Of a DNA stretch of 64,000 nucleotides, positions 41,598 to 51,647 are shown in pieces. The translations under genes were made by a program, and so were the position numbers. The stretch lies in assembly GCF_000426765.1 (NCBI RefSeq), contig NZ_KE384568.1, forward strand, positions 1-64,000, written 5' to 3'. Numbering within the stretch: the first letter of the stretch is position 1; the number at the start of each line of letters is the position of its first letter. Source of the stretch: Vibrio litoralis DSM 17657. GTDB lineage: Bacteria; Pseudomonadota; Gammaproteobacteria; Enterobacterales; Vibrionaceae. The notes beneath the pieces were generated by a model that was given only the letters and a program-made list of their open reading frames with translations, was not told the DNA's origin and ran no database searches.

Positions 41598-43724
41598 ATG
41601 GTCATGCAGGTTATTTCAGAGAGATCTCTTACCCCCTCGACAATAACGCTATCAATAGCACTATTATTTACATCACCTTCAATTGCCAATACCTCTATTG
41701 TAAATCATGGTTCCGTTCAACCATTAGCCTCCCACCAAAGCTTTACAGGTTTAACCAATACACCTAACGCTCAAGTGGTACAAACCGGTGACTTTAGTTT
41801 TTACTACGGCCAAGGGGTTCCTTACCAACAAGGTATTGGTGATTTAGATAATTGGGTAGGTAGTTTTGGGTTATTTCCGGGATTAGAAGTTGGCGGACGA
41901 ATTGTTACTCAAACCTACGATTGCAATACTTATACAGAGTCAGGTTGTGGTATTCGTGATTTATCGGCCTCTGCCAAATACCAGTTGCCTTTTATCTACG
42001 ATTATACTGGCTTTAACCTGGCTATCGGCGCTCAAGATATTGGCGGTGCGGCCAATAACTTTCAAACAACCTATATTGTTGCCGATAAAGCCTTTGAGTT
42101 TATTCCTATGCGTATAAGTGCCGGTTACGGACAGTCGAAGAGCGCGTCAGGTATTATGGATGGCCCATTTGGTGGCGTAGAAATTCAACCACTGTCATTT
42201 TTGCAGCTAACCGGTGAATACGATGCGACCGAGTTTAACTCCAGCATCAAAGCCATGACTCCAGAAGGTTTATTGCCTTACGACATTCAAGTCAGTGCTA
42301 ATTATCAGGTTTATACCACTCGTGAAGATACCGATCAGGATATTTGGGGAGTCAATGTCACGGCGCCAGTAATGGGGTATCAAGACAGTCTACCCTATCG
42401 TTCGAGTCATGAAGGAAAACCCTCTCCACAAAACTTAATTGGTGCCGAACTTTCTACTGCAGATTCTGCTAACCTTACGCGCCTCACTACTGCATTAGAA
42501 AAAGAAGGTTTTGTTAACATTCAAGTAGGAAAGCGTAGCAATACTATTATTGTGGCGCTTGAAAACCGTCGCTATAACCGTAACCAAATGGATGGTGCTG
42601 GTGTTGCACTAGGGTTAATTACCGCTAACACCGGGCAAGAATTAAAAGACAGTTTAGATATTCAAACACCTGAAACCGCTGTTAACTTGGTGATGCTCTC
42701 CAATGGCATTCCAATGATGTCGATATCAACCGAAGCTAACTGCTATCGTGAGTTTTTAACGACAGGCATCCAGTGTAAACAATTAAGCTTTGCCACTGCA
42801 GATTTAAATAATGCGCTCGACAACACCACTTGGCAACACCACAAAATAAACTCAGGCATTGGGCGTGCTCAGGTGATCGTTTCACCGGCTACTCGTTATT
42901 CATTAGCAACAGAGTATGGCGTTCTTGACTATTCATTAGCACTCGCGACTAATGCTTACCTACCTTTATGGCAAGGTTTTGCTGTAGATGTTCGCTATTT
43001 ATTACCAGTAGATAATAGTGACGATTATGAAGAAGGTCGAATTTGGGGCAATAGTCAATTTGACAATGAAATCGATCGAGCCGTTGTACATCAAGCATTT
43101 CGCCTACCGTTTAACCTCATGACGCAATTTTCTGCCGGTTACGTGTATGGTGGATATTTAGGTGGTTCCAATGAAACCACTTGGTACTCACCGGAAGGCT
43201 ATCATTCACTGAGTATGCAAGTGAGTGAATTTACCTACAAAGATGATACCGATGAGTATGGGAATGCAATGGAAGATAAAGGCACCTTACTGGGTAGCTA
43301 CCGTTTATCTATTCCGCAATACAACTGGCAATTAGAAGTCACTGCAGGGGAGTTTTGGCAAGGTGACCGAGGCATTCAAGCCACCACCAACCACTGGCTT
43401 GGTGATGTTAAAGTCTATGCTTCTTACCTTAATAGTGAAGATGAACAATTTGTCACTGCTGGTGTTTCTTTCCCGCTGACGTTCTGGCGTGATATGAAGC
43501 CAAGATATGTACAGTTAAGAGGCATAGATGAATTTAACCTCTCGGCACAAACCCGTATAGGTGAAACTCACAATCAACTCAATACAGGCCTAGGTACATC
43601 ATTAGACTTCCAGCACAACCTAGCAAGACAATACTACAACCGCAATCGCTTTACACCGAGCTACTTTGAAAGCAATACCATGCGCTTAAGGAATGCGTAT
43701 TTGAGGTATTTGGAAGAAAGGTAA
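41598..43724 (+). CDS. YjbH/GfcD-like outer-membrane beta-barrel protein
   Basis: 708 residues with an N-terminal signal peptide (cleaved near SPSIANT). The family pattern is an early GLTNTPNAQVVQTGDFSFYYG strand, then many alternating aromatic strands ending in RLRNAYLRY, as in the YjbH/GfcD proteins linked to exopolysaccharide export. The start may be ATG 41598 or 41604. It sits beyond wza-wzb-wzc and the lipoprotein, consistent with a role at the outer membrane in secretion of the same polymer; the exact function is unproven. Confidence 0.82.
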   Translation: MVMQVISERSLTPSTITLSIALLFTSPSIANTSIVNHGSVQPLASHQSFTGLTNTPNAQVVQTGDFSFYYGQGVPYQQGIGDLDNWVGSFGLFPGLEVGGRIVTQTYDCNTYTESGCGIRDLSASAKYQLPFIYDYTGFNLAIGAQDIGGAANNFQTTYIVADKAFEFIPMRISAGYGQSKSASGIMDGPFGGVEIQPLSFLQLTGEYDATEFNSSIKAMTPEGLLPYDIQVSANYQVYTTREDTDQDIWGVNVTAPVMGYQDSLPYRSSHEGKPSPQNLIGAELSTADSANLTRLTTALEKEGFVNIQVGKRSNTIIVALENRRYNRNQMDGAGVALGLITANTGQELKDSLDIQTPETAVNLVMLSNGIPMMSISTEANCYREFLTTGIQCKQLSFATADLNNALDNTTWQHHKINSGIGRAQVIVSPATRYSLATEYGVLDYSLALATNAYLPLWQGFAVDVRYLLPVDNSDDYEEGRIWGNSQFDNEIDRAVVHQAFRLPFNLMTQFSAGYVYGGYLGGSNETTWYSPEGYHSLSMQVSEFTYKDDTDEYGNAMEDKGTLLGSYRLSIPQYNWQLEVTAGEFWQGDRGIQATTNHWLGDVKVYASYLNSEDEQFVTAGVSFPLTFWRDMKPRYVQLRGIDEFNLSAQTRIGETHNQLNTGLGTSLDFQHNLARQYYNRNRFTPSYFESNTMRLRNAYLRYLEER

Positions 43725-43770
43725 AAACAACTTATACCAAATATCTGCAAATAAAATAGATAAAATAAAA

Positions 43771-43815
43771 AGCCCGTATGACATTACTCTCATACGGGCT
43801 AATAGTTTTTTACTC
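43771..43815. terminator. Bidirectional terminator between convergent operons
   Basis: The perfect stem AGCCCGTATGA / TCATACGGGCT (43771-43781, 43790-43800) is preceded by AAAATAAAA (a T run on the minus strand) and followed by AATAGTTTTTTACT. It separates the plus-strand export genes from the long minus-strand biosynthesis operon. Confidence 0.9.
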
Positions 43816-43855
43816 TTGCTGAAAATCGTATCTTGGTGTTATTTGGGGGCATCAA

Positions 43856-45847
43856 TTAATGAAGAAAGCCTAAATTGGTATGAGACTCTAAAGGACCGAC
43901 GGGTAATTCTTTATTTTCTAAACGTGCTTTCCATACTAAATCACCAATATCATCAGAAGGATTAAAGCCTGTTTGAGAATTTATTAACAAAGTTCGGATG
44001 CGTTCATGATCAAAGTTGTGACAAGCCTTATCAAGCTCAGAGAGAAGCTGATTATAAGTCTCTAATTTTAAGTACAACTCATTAGCCGTCATGATTCTAT
44101 TATGACCAGTCGCTCCAACGCCTTTATCACCGATTAAGAGCTCCTCATATAACTTCTCACCTGGTCGTAATCCGGTATATTTAAGTTCAATATCACCATC
44201 CGGGTTGTCTTTTGAACGGATATCCAACCCAGACAAGTGCACGAGGTTTTTCGCTAAATCGACAATTTTAACCGGCTCACCCATATCGAGAACAAACACA
44301 TCTCCGCCTTTGCCCATTGCCCCTGCCTGGATCACTAACTGAGCCGCTTCAGGAATGGTCATAAAGTAACGAATAATGTCTGGGTGAGTAATAGTGATCG
44401 GCCCGCCCATTTTGATTTGCCTTTTAAATAAAGGAATGACGGAACCTGATGAACCCAACACGTTACCGAACCGAACCATAGAGAAACGAACATAATGATC
44501 CCCTTTCTCTTGCTTTACCTTTTCTTCTTCCGCTAACGCTTGTAGCCCCAGCTCCGCCATGCGCTTTGTCGTCCCCATGACATTAGTGGGTCTGACTGCT
44601 TTATCGGTTGAGATTAACACAAAGTTACTGACTCCAGCCTCAATCGCAGCCTTGGCAGCATAGAAAGTTCCAAAAACGTTATTTCTCACCCCTTCTACAA
44701 CATTATATTCAACTAATGGAACATGTTTATAAGCGGCCGCATGGTAGACGGTATCAACCTTAAAGCTTTTCATTATCATAACGAGGCGATTAATACGTTG
44801 CACTGAGCCTAGCAACGGAATAATGTCCACCTTCAGTCCTTCGGCTACCACTAAGTTAGAAATTTCTTTTTCTATTTCATACAGCGCATATTCACTCAAT
44901 TCAAACAGCAACAATGATTTGGGATTTTGCTTTACAATTTGTCGGCATAATTCTGAACCAATAGACCCGCCTGCGCCTGTCACCATCACAACTTGGTTTT
45001 CAATATTTGATTTTAATAAGGCGGTATTGGGAGATACTGCTTCACGGCCAAGTAGATCCTCAATTGGCACATCCACCAACTGGTCGATACTGGATTTCCC
45101 GGTCACAATATCAATCATGGCAGGAACGGTTTGAACTTCTACAGGGTATTGTAATAAAGAATCAAGCACTTCCCGTCGCTGAGATCTAGTAGCAGAAGGG
45201 ATGGCTAATAAAACTTTATTGATGTTGTGTTTATCGATAATTGAAGAAAGTTTGTTGGGTGGATAAACCGCAATACCAGAAATAACCGCATTGGTTAAAG
45301 ATGGATTGCCATCAATAAAAGCCCTTACTTTATAATTAGATGATTGGATTAAATGCGCGAGCTGACGGCCAGTATCACCAGCACCATATATAATGACCGA
45401 CTCTTTAGAACCAGATAAATCTAACTCTTTAGTTACTAAACTACGGACTAACATTCGCGCTCCACCACAACTAGCATAAAGCAAGGCAGCGTATATGAAT
45501 GGAATAGATCGTGGCACGTCCGCCTGAAGAAAATACGCGAAAAAGACAATAAAGAGCGAAGAGATAATAGAGCCAATAGCAATAGTCAGCAGCGCCTTTA
45601 AGTTCAAATAGCGTAAAATAGCGCGATATAAGCCTAGCTTAGTGAACACAATTAAAGTCACAGGTACTAGGCATGCGAGTACCAAGTGATTACCAACATC
45701 TAACTCTGTTAATGCGTCATAGCGAATCCATTGTGAAGAATAAAATGCAAAAATAATAAAAATAGAATCGACGGTTAAACTAACAGCCCTTTTTACTTTT
45801 CTCGGCAACTTCAATATTTGATAAAAATAGCGCTCAAAAGTATCCAT
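43856..45847 (-). CDS. pglF: Membrane nucleotide-sugar 4,6-dehydratase (PglF/WbpM family)
   Basis: 663 residues: about four N-terminal transmembrane helices, a first Rossmann-like domain (VIIYGAGDTGRQLA), then the catalytic SDR domain with VTGAGGSIGSEL, AAAYKHVPLVE and STDKAVRPTNVMGTTKRM. In this family MGTTK replaces the usual YxxxK. It makes UDP-4-keto-6-deoxy-GlcNAc. With the neighbouring aminotransferase, acetyltransferase and PglC-type transferase it forms a PglFEDC set. Last gene before the bidirectional terminator. Confidence 0.88.
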   Translation of the reverse strand: MDTFERYFYQILKLPRKVKRAVSLTVDSIFIIFAFYSSQWIRYDALTELDVGNHLVLACLVPVTLIVFTKLGLYRAILRYLNLKALLTIAIGSIISSLFIVFFAYFLQADVPRSIPFIYAALLYASCGGARMLVRSLVTKELDLSGSKESVIIYGAGDTGRQLAHLIQSSNYKVRAFIDGNPSLTNAVISGIAVYPPNKLSSIIDKHNINKVLLAIPSATRSQRREVLDSLLQYPVEVQTVPAMIDIVTGKSSIDQLVDVPIEDLLGREAVSPNTALLKSNIENQVVMVTGAGGSIGSELCRQIVKQNPKSLLLFELSEYALYEIEKEISNLVVAEGLKVDIIPLLGSVQRINRLVMIMKSFKVDTVYHAAAYKHVPLVEYNVVEGVRNNVFGTFYAAKAAIEAGVSNFVLISTDKAVRPTNVMGTTKRMAELGLQALAEEEKVKQEKGDHYVRFSMVRFGNVLGSSGSVIPLFKRQIKMGGPITITHPDIIRYFMTIPEAAQLVIQAGAMGKGGDVFVLDMGEPVKIVDLAKNLVHLSGLDIRSKDNPDGDIELKYTGLRPGEKLYEELLIGDKGVGATGHNRIMTANELYLKLETYNQLLSELDKACHNFDHERIRTLLINSQTGFNPSDDIGDLVWKARLENKELPVGPLESHTNLGFLH

Positions 45848-45888
45848 AACTTCCTCTCATTTCTCCCATATTCATTTCAAACGCTCTC

Positions 45889-47070
45889 TCAATTCACTTT
45901 CTGAGCTTGCTGCAGTACAGCGCGAATAACATCCGTTGTTTTCAGCAGTTCTTGACGTGTTAAGGTAGGGTGCACCAAAAACATCAAACTGGTTTCACCT
46001 AATAATTTTGCATTAGGTAAGCTTTCTTTCGGTCGCCACGAGGTATTATCAAAGGCCTTTTCTAAATACACTTCCGAGCAACTTCCTTGAAATGCCGGTA
46101 CACCTCGCTCAGCAATCGTTTCAACGATACGATCACGTGTCCAGCCTTCTGCAAGGCATTCCTGTTCAACAAACAAATAGTGTTTATATTCCGCATGCAG
46201 TACATCACTTGGCACCTTAACTCGACGAACAACATCCAAATCAGCAACCGCTTCATCAATAAGAGCCGCGTATGCTTGGCGCTTAGCGGTCCACTCTGCC
46301 ATGCGTTGTAATTGAATACGACCAATCACAGCTTGCATTTCTGTCATGCGCCAATTGGTACCAAAGTTTTCATGTAACCAACGAAACCCCGGTGGGTGTT
46401 GCTTGTTATAAATAGCATCAAAGCTTTTACCGTGATCTTTATAACTCCACATCGCAGACCACAACGCTTTATCATTGGTTGTCACCATGCCGCCTTCACC
46501 GCCTGTAGTCATGATTTTATCTTGGCAGAACGACCACGCACCGATATGACCAATCGAACCGACACTCCGCCCTTTGTATTTTGCGCCATGCGCCTGAGCA
46601 CAATCTTCAATCACATAAAAACCATGTTTTTCGGCCAATGCCATGATCGGATCCATATCCGCAGGCATGCCCGCCAAATGCACCACAATCACCGCTTTGG
46701 TTTTCGGGGTAATCACCGCTTCAATAGTTGAAGCTTCAATATTTTGGCTATTGAGATCCGCATCAGCAAACACCGGGGTAGCCCCTGCGGTAACGACACT
46801 TGAAACTGAAGCTAAAAAGGTTCGAGGTGTGACAATCACTTCATCCCCTTCGCCTACATTCAGCGCTTTTAATGCAAGATCTAACGCCAGTGTGCCATTA
46901 CTCACTGCCACGGCGTATTCCGAGTCGGCCCACACTGCAAATTCTTTTTCAAATTCTCGGCATTCTTGGCCGGTCCAGTAATTGACTTTATTTGATAGCA
47001 ACACGCGGCTAACCGCATCGGCTTCTTGTTGAGTAAAAGAAGGCCAAGGAGAAAAAGGGGTGTTTAACAT
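45889..47070 (-). CDS. pglE: DegT/DnrJ/EryC1 sugar aminotransferase (PglE-like)
   Basis: 393 residues, PLP-dependent. The Schiff-base lysine is in SFCQDKIMTTGGEGGMV, with SNGTLALDLALKAL binding the cofactor phosphate and VIEDCAQAHGAKY holding the conserved Asp. Predicted to aminate the C4 keto sugar made by the PglF-like enzyme. It lies 41 bp upstream of that gene and 91 bp downstream of the acetyltransferase. Confidence 0.85.
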   Translation of the reverse strand: MLNTPFSPWPSFTQQEADAVSRVLLSNKVNYWTGQECREFEKEFAVWADSEYAVAVSNGTLALDLALKALNVGEGDEVIVTPRTFLASVSSVVTAGATPVFADADLNSQNIEASTIEAVITPKTKAVIVVHLAGMPADMDPIMALAEKHGFYVIEDCAQAHGAKYKGRSVGSIGHIGAWSFCQDKIMTTGGEGGMVTTNDKALWSAMWSYKDHGKSFDAIYNKQHPPGFRWLHENFGTNWRMTEMQAVIGRIQLQRMAEWTAKRQAYAALIDEAVADLDVVRRVKVPSDVLHAEYKHYLFVEQECLAEGWTRDRIVETIAERGVPAFQGSCSEVYLEKAFDNTSWRPKESLPNAKLLGETSLMFLVHPTLTRQELLKTTDVIRAVLQQAQKVN

Positions 47071-47112
47071 GAAGTGTCCTTACAAAAAGATAAAATCAAT
47101 ATTCTAAAATTT

Positions 47113-47150
47113 GTCATTCCCAAAGAGCCGCAAGCAACATCAGGAATCGA
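47113..47150. repeat. Single degenerate REP between pglD and pglE
   Basis: GTCATTCC...GGAATCGA encloses a loop with GAGCCGCAAGC, resembling the core-genome REP loops. It is the only REP copy I find in the polysaccharide locus. Confidence 0.5.
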
Positions 47151-47161
47151 CTTACCGCAAA

Positions 47162-47803
47162 CTAATCACTAGAAGTAGGCTTTAATACATTCGCTGGCGC
47201 GCCAATCGCAACACAGTCATTAGGGATATTCTGAATCACTACCGCACCAGCACCAATCGTTGTATTTTCACCAATATTAACAAGCTGTTTTGTGACCGCG
47301 CCAATACCCAGCCAAACAGCATCACCAAGGCAGCTTCCACCGGCTAGTGCCGAATTTGGCGATAAATGAACAGCGTCGCCGAGTACACAATCATGTTCGA
47401 TTACTGATCCTGTATTAATAATGCCCCCCATGCCTACTTGAGCAAAAGGATTCACAACCGCATTCGCCATCACCACACTACCAACCCCTAATAGAGCATA
47501 CTGGCTCACTGTTGCAGTTGGGTGAATGAGTGAGACTAAGGGAGCTTGCTTATCACGCAGCAGCATCAACTTATTTAAACGAATAAAGTTATTACCAATC
47601 GCAACAACGCAAGCATCATAATCTGAAAGGTTGGCATACAAATCATGGCTATTACCGACAATAAGCCAATGTTCAAGCTGACATTTTACAGGCCAAGCAT
47701 CATCATAAAATTCAATTCGTTGATAACCATTTAGTTCAGCAAGCTCTGCCAGCACCTTGCCATGGCCACTCGCCCCTAAAATAGCAATACTTTTAGAGGT
47801 CAT
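47162..47803 (-). CDS. pglD: Sugar O/N-acetyltransferase (PglD-like)
   Basis: 213 residues: a short N-terminal Rossmann-like domain (IAILGASGHGKVLAELAEL), then left-handed beta-helix repeats with the catalytic His in GSVIEHDCVLGD and HLSPNSALAGG. Predicted to N-acetylate the C4 amino group to give UDP-diNAc-bacillosamine. Its start overlaps the pglC stop by one base, so translation is coupled. Confidence 0.85.
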   Translation of the reverse strand: MTSKSIAILGASGHGKVLAELAELNGYQRIEFYDDAWPVKCQLEHWLIVGNSHDLYANLSDYDACVVAIGNNFIRLNKLMLLRDKQAPLVSLIHPTATVSQYALLGVGSVVMANAVVNPFAQVGMGGIINTGSVIEHDCVLGDAVHLSPNSALAGGSCLGDAVWLGIGAVTKQLVNIGENTTIGAGAVVIQNIPNDCVAIGAPANVLKPTSSD

Positions 47804-48393
47804 TATTGTGAACCTTTAAACTTTTCAATCGTGACATGTCCATCAGAGGCAATCCCCTCACGCACAAATACTTTTTTCACCGTGAGAAGCAAAATCTTTA
47901 AATCTAACAATAAACTTTGATTCTCCACATACCACACATCAAGCTTGAATTTATCTTCCCAGCTAATCGCATTCCGGCCATTCACTTGCGCCCACCCTGT
48001 GATCCCAGGGCGAACATTGTGCCGCTTAGCTTGTTGTTGGTTATATAAAGGCAGATATTCCACTAATAATGGACGAGGGCCCACTAAACTCATGTCACCT
48101 TTTAATACGTTCATTAAGCCCGGTAATTCATCAAGGCTGGTTGAACGTAATAAAGCGCCAAAGGTTGTCATACGCTGCTCATCAGGCAAGGGATTGCCAT
48201 TGGCATCTTGCGCATCTAACATAGAGCGAAACTTCATCATCTTAAATACATTGCCATTCAAGCCCGGGCGATCTTGGGTAAATAAAATCGGCGAGCCTAA
48301 TTTGAAACGGGTTAGAATAGCGGTAATGAGGATGACCGGAGATAGTGCAATTAATGCCGATAAAGCAATCAAAAAATCTAAGCAACGTTTCAT
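47803..48393 (-). CDS. pglC: Initiating sugar-phosphate transferase (PglC-like, monotopic)
   Basis: 196 residues of the bacterial sugar transferase family: one re-entrant membrane helix at the N-terminus ([20 protein letters not shown]), then KMMKFRSM, the catalytic DE in [20 protein letters not shown] and GPRPL, and GWAQVNGRN. The short PglC form transfers phospho-bacillosamine-type sugars to undecaprenyl phosphate. A second initiating enzyme (wecA) occurs at 57.4 kb. It overlaps the upstream glycosyltransferase by 4 bp. Confidence 0.88.
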   Translation of the reverse strand: MKRCLDFLIALSALIALSPVILITAILTRFKLGSPILFTQDRPGLNGNVFKMMKFRSMLDAQDANGNPLPDEQRMTTFGALLRSTSLDELPGLMNVLKGDMSLVGPRPLLVEYLPLYNQQQAKRHNVRPGITGWAQVNGRNAISWEDKFKLDVWYVENQSLLLDLKILLLTVKKVFVREGIASDGHVTIEKFKGSQ

Positions 48394-49544
48394 TTAGCTT
48401 CCTTATCCATAACATTTATTGGTGCAGTCTCTACTGGATCTAATTCCATAATTCTCATTAGTGCTTTGTTTACTTTATGAACATCAAATTTATCTTCAAC
48501 CATGGTTCGACTTGCCGATGCCATACCTTGCCACTCATCTTGATGTTCAATAAACCAAATCATTTTTTTCGCTAATTGCTCAGCATTGGCTTTTTCAACT
48601 AAAAATCCGTTATATCCATTCACAACTGTTTCTCGGCATCCCGGAACATCAGTCGTTAAAATAGGACGCCCAGTTGCCATGGCTTCAAGCACGGTTCTTG
48701 GTAAACCTTCATGATAAGAAGGTAATACAAAAATATTGCAGTTTTCGATATAAGGGCGAACATCCGTAGTCGCCCCCACATAATCCACAGATTGGTTAAC
48801 GTTTAAACGCTCTAACTCACTTAATGAAACACCATCTGGTGACGGATCTTCAGGGCCAACTAATTGAAAATAAGCGTTCGGGTACTTTTGCTTTACCTTA
48901 TCGGCAGCGGCAATGTATTCCCTTATGCCTTTGTCACCCAACAAGCGAGCAATCAATAAAAATTTAGGTTCGGAGGTTAACGGCTTAATTTCAAAATGAG
49001 CAACATCCACCCCTGAACCATTAACCACGCAGGTTTTATGTTCTGGCACTATGCCTTGGTCAATAAATACTTGACGATTATCAGGATTTTGGAAAATAAC
49101 TTTTTCAGCATTTTTTAATGCAGATTGATACAAGAAAGCCACTAGCTTCATTAACAGATTCTTTTTCCAAGATCCCTTTTGAAAAGCAAAACCAAGGCCA
49201 GTCACTAAAGCATAAAAACGGCAATTAGGCACAAAACGAGCTGCTAAACCGCCCCAAATAATAGGTTTGATAGTGTACGCTAAGATTACGTTTGGCTGCT
49301 GTTGCTTAAAAATAGATCGGAGACTGAAGAACGTTTTTATATCTTGGGTAGGGCTTAAACCATTACGATGAATAGCAACATCAATATACTTAGAACCAAG
49401 TGATTCAATAGTGGTAATTTCTTCCTCTTTAGCGCCGGAAGCTAATGAGGTAACTTCCAACCCAATTTTTTTTAATCGCCGAAGAAGTTGCCCTCGGAAA
49501 TTATATAAGGATGATGGCAGTGCTCCTATTAATAGTATTTTCAT
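48390..49544 (-). CDS. Glycosyltransferase, family 4 (GT-B)
   Basis: 384 residues with a typical GT4 layout: N-terminal [20 protein letters not shown], central [13 protein letters not shown] and the C-terminal donor site [19 protein letters not shown] with the E-x7-E motif. It resembles PglA-type enzymes that add HexNAc to lipid-linked bacillosamine, which fits its position just before pglC, but specificity is inferred. It overlaps both neighbours by 4 bp. Confidence 0.82.
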   Translation of the reverse strand: MKILLIGALPSSLYNFRGQLLRRLKKIGLEVTSLASGAKEEEITTIESLGSKYIDVAIHRNGLSPTQDIKTFFSLRSIFKQQQPNVILAYTIKPIIWGGLAARFVPNCRFYALVTGLGFAFQKGSWKKNLLMKLVAFLYQSALKNAEKVIFQNPDNRQVFIDQGIVPEHKTCVVNGSGVDVAHFEIKPLTSEPKFLLIARLLGDKGIREYIAAADKVKQKYPNAYFQLVGPEDPSPDGVSLSELERLNVNQSVDYVGATTDVRPYIENCNIFVLPSYHEGLPRTVLEAMATGRPILTTDVPGCRETVVNGYNGFLVEKANAEQLAKKMIWFIEHQDEWQGMASASRTMVEDKFDVHKVNKALMRIMELDPVETAPINVMDKEAK

Positions 49545-50635
49545 TTATATTCAAACTCTAATGCTTCTTGAATTTCTGCCCAGTAATTATCTACATCCCT
49601 TAATTGTACAAAATCTTTATATTCCTCGTTTTTAATTAAAGGTAGCTTTATTTTATTCGCTAAAGTAGTTCTCATTTCCTCTACTGAAAAACCATCAGTA
49701 ACCGTTATACTGGGTATTGCATCCAGATCCCCTGTACAAGGCGTTATAACGATATCATTCGTACCTGAAGCCATCATTTCGATAAGTACATTAGGAAACC
49801 CTTCGGAAAAGGATGAAATAATACCTAAATCAGCTTTAGCCATATATTGATAAGGATTTTTAACATTACCAATAAATTCAACTTTATCTAATAAGTCGTA
49901 CTCTCTACACAAATCAGTTAAGATACCCCTTAATTCGCCATCTCCCACTATAGTTAGCGTGAAACTTTCTTTTACATCTCTGAGAGCTTCAAGTACCAAC
50001 TTATGATTTTTTATATGAATAAGTCTACCAACCATAATCATAGAGAAAGTGCCTGGGTTAGCTTTCATAACTACATTATTATTAGATAGCTTGACTATTG
50101 CATCTATATCAATTGGGTTAGGAATAACTTTACTATTTTTTGCAATCCTCTCACCTCTATGAGATGATATTTTTTCACGCATCAAGCTTGTCTGGCATAT
50201 GAGCAAATCTTGATTTCCATATGATAAATAAATAAGATCAATTAATAATTTTTTTAATCCAGAAAACCGCATGCTTAATATAGATGACTCTCTTAATACT
50301 AATTTCCCACATTTAAATAAAGATAGTCGACGAGAAAGACACAGAAGTGAATTAACATGCGCATGGGTTGAATAGACTAAATCGGCAGATTCTATTAATT
50401 TTTTATAGAACACCAAAAATGAAACAAATCCAAATTTCACAGATCCTTTATAGGCATAATTAATTGATACATTATCAATATTGATAAATTCATCCCAACA
50501 ACCACTATTGTCTAATGATAAGAAATAAACAAACACTTTATTCTGCTTATTGCTAGATAAATAGCGGACTAAATTCATCGCTACACGCTCAGCACCACCC
50601 AGCCGATCAGTAGGAAGCAAAAATAGAAAATTCAT
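49541..50635 (-). CDS. Glycosyltransferase, family 4 (GT-B)
   Basis: 364 residues: N-terminal FLLPTDRLGGAERVAMNLV acceptor-domain glycine motif, central SMIMVGRLIHIKNHKLVLEA, and the donor-site motif ISSFSEGFPNVLIEMMASG. The DNA is distinctly AT-rich compared with the core genes, as are the next three genes upstream. Substrate cannot be assigned. Confidence 0.82.
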   Translation of the reverse strand: MNFLFLLPTDRLGGAERVAMNLVRYLSSNKQNKVFVYFLSLDNSGCWDEFINIDNVSINYAYKGSVKFGFVSFLVFYKKLIESADLVYSTHAHVNSLLCLSRRLSLFKCGKLVLRESSILSMRFSGLKKLLIDLIYLSYGNQDLLICQTSLMREKISSHRGERIAKNSKVIPNPIDIDAIVKLSNNNVVMKANPGTFSMIMVGRLIHIKNHKLVLEALRDVKESFTLTIVGDGELRGILTDLCREYDLLDKVEFIGNVKNPYQYMAKADLGIISSFSEGFPNVLIEMMASGTNDIVITPCTGDLDAIPSITVTDGFSVEEMRTTLANKIKLPLIKNEEYKDFVQLRDVDNYWAEIQEALEFEYK

Positions 50636-50639
50636 TTTA

Positions 50640-51647
50640 TTAAACCAAGTTAGAAATCATAAAATTTTCCGGAATGAAGCTACCAGAGTGCCAAGTCAAA
50701 GAATCATCCCAATATCCCAAGCAAGGCTCATATACCTTACTAGTAAAACCATAACTTATTTCAATTATTTTCCATCCACTTCCATCAAAAACAAAATCAA
50801 ATGCACAACAATCAAATTTAAGTCTATGACAAATATCAAAGGCTAGTCTTAACGGCTCAGAAAGATCTTCCTTAATATCATAAACAATATTACCAGAGCC
50901 AGAGGCTCTAAAATCATTACTTCTTATCATCCGTTTAATGGCAAAAGCCTTACCATTTATAACAATTATTCTATAATCACAATCTAGATTAGGGATAAAG
51001 TCTTGAACATAAAAATAACCTTTTTCATTCGAAAAATCCTTATTCACACCTTGCCTAATAAATATTTTGCAGATATTTTTAAATACATTAAACGATGCCT
51101 TAATCGATGGCTTCTTTTTGAAATTTAAAATACTATCAACAATTTTCTCCCTGACAGGTTGCTTAGGGACCCCCTTTGAAAACATTCTATTAATATACTT
51201 AACTGTTTCATTATTATTCTTTAATAATTTAACATTTGATGCACCAGCACCGCCAGCAAGTTTAAAAACCAAAGGAAATTCATCTCTATCATGCGCCCAT
51301 CGTAGTGCGTCTTCCTTTTTATAAAATACATATGTATTAATCAAAGGTGCACTTATTGATTCTAACAAATATTTTTGTGCGATTTTGTCATCAAAATGCC
51401 ATGACATATTAAAAGAAGGGAAAGTCTTTACACCTTTTATAGATAATGAGTGCATTAATGACTTTGCAAATTTTGTTGCAGAATAATCATTATGATGAAA
51501 GTGCCATAATAAAACATCGCCACAATTAATAGTTTTTGATACATCTGTTGAGTAACAATTGATAAGCCTATAATTAACGCTATTAACTTCACAATACTCA
51601 ATCCACTTAACACTAAAACTAGAATCATCCTTATGAATATAAATCAT
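50640..51647 (-). CDS. ATP-grasp family ligase in the polysaccharide operon
   Basis: 335 residues. After an N-terminal domain, LVFKLAGGAGASNVKLL resembles the ATP-grasp lysine and glycine-rich loop, and CDYRIIVINGKAFAIKRM plus CAFDFVFDGSGWKIIEISYGF resemble the C-terminal metal-binding strands (the usual E-x-N reads E-I-S). ATP-grasp enzymes join a carboxylate to an amine. Embedded among glycosyltransferases and wzx/wzy, and downstream of UDP-HexNAcA genes, it may amidate a uronic acid with an amino acid. No specific family is recognised. Confidence 0.7.
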   Translation of the reverse strand: MIYIHKDDSSFSVKWIEYCEVNSVNYRLINCYSTDVSKTINCGDVLLWHFHHNDYSATKFAKSLMHSLSIKGVKTFPSFNMSWHFDDKIAQKYLLESISAPLINTYVFYKKEDALRWAHDRDEFPLVFKLAGGAGASNVKLLKNNNETVKYINRMFSKGVPKQPVREKIVDSILNFKKKPSIKASFNVFKNICKIFIRQGVNKDFSNEKGYFYVQDFIPNLDCDYRIIVINGKAFAIKRMIRSNDFRASGSGNIVYDIKEDLSEPLRLAFDICHRLKFDCCAFDFVFDGSGWKIIEISYGFTSKVYEPCLGYWDDSLTWHSGSFIPENFMISNLV

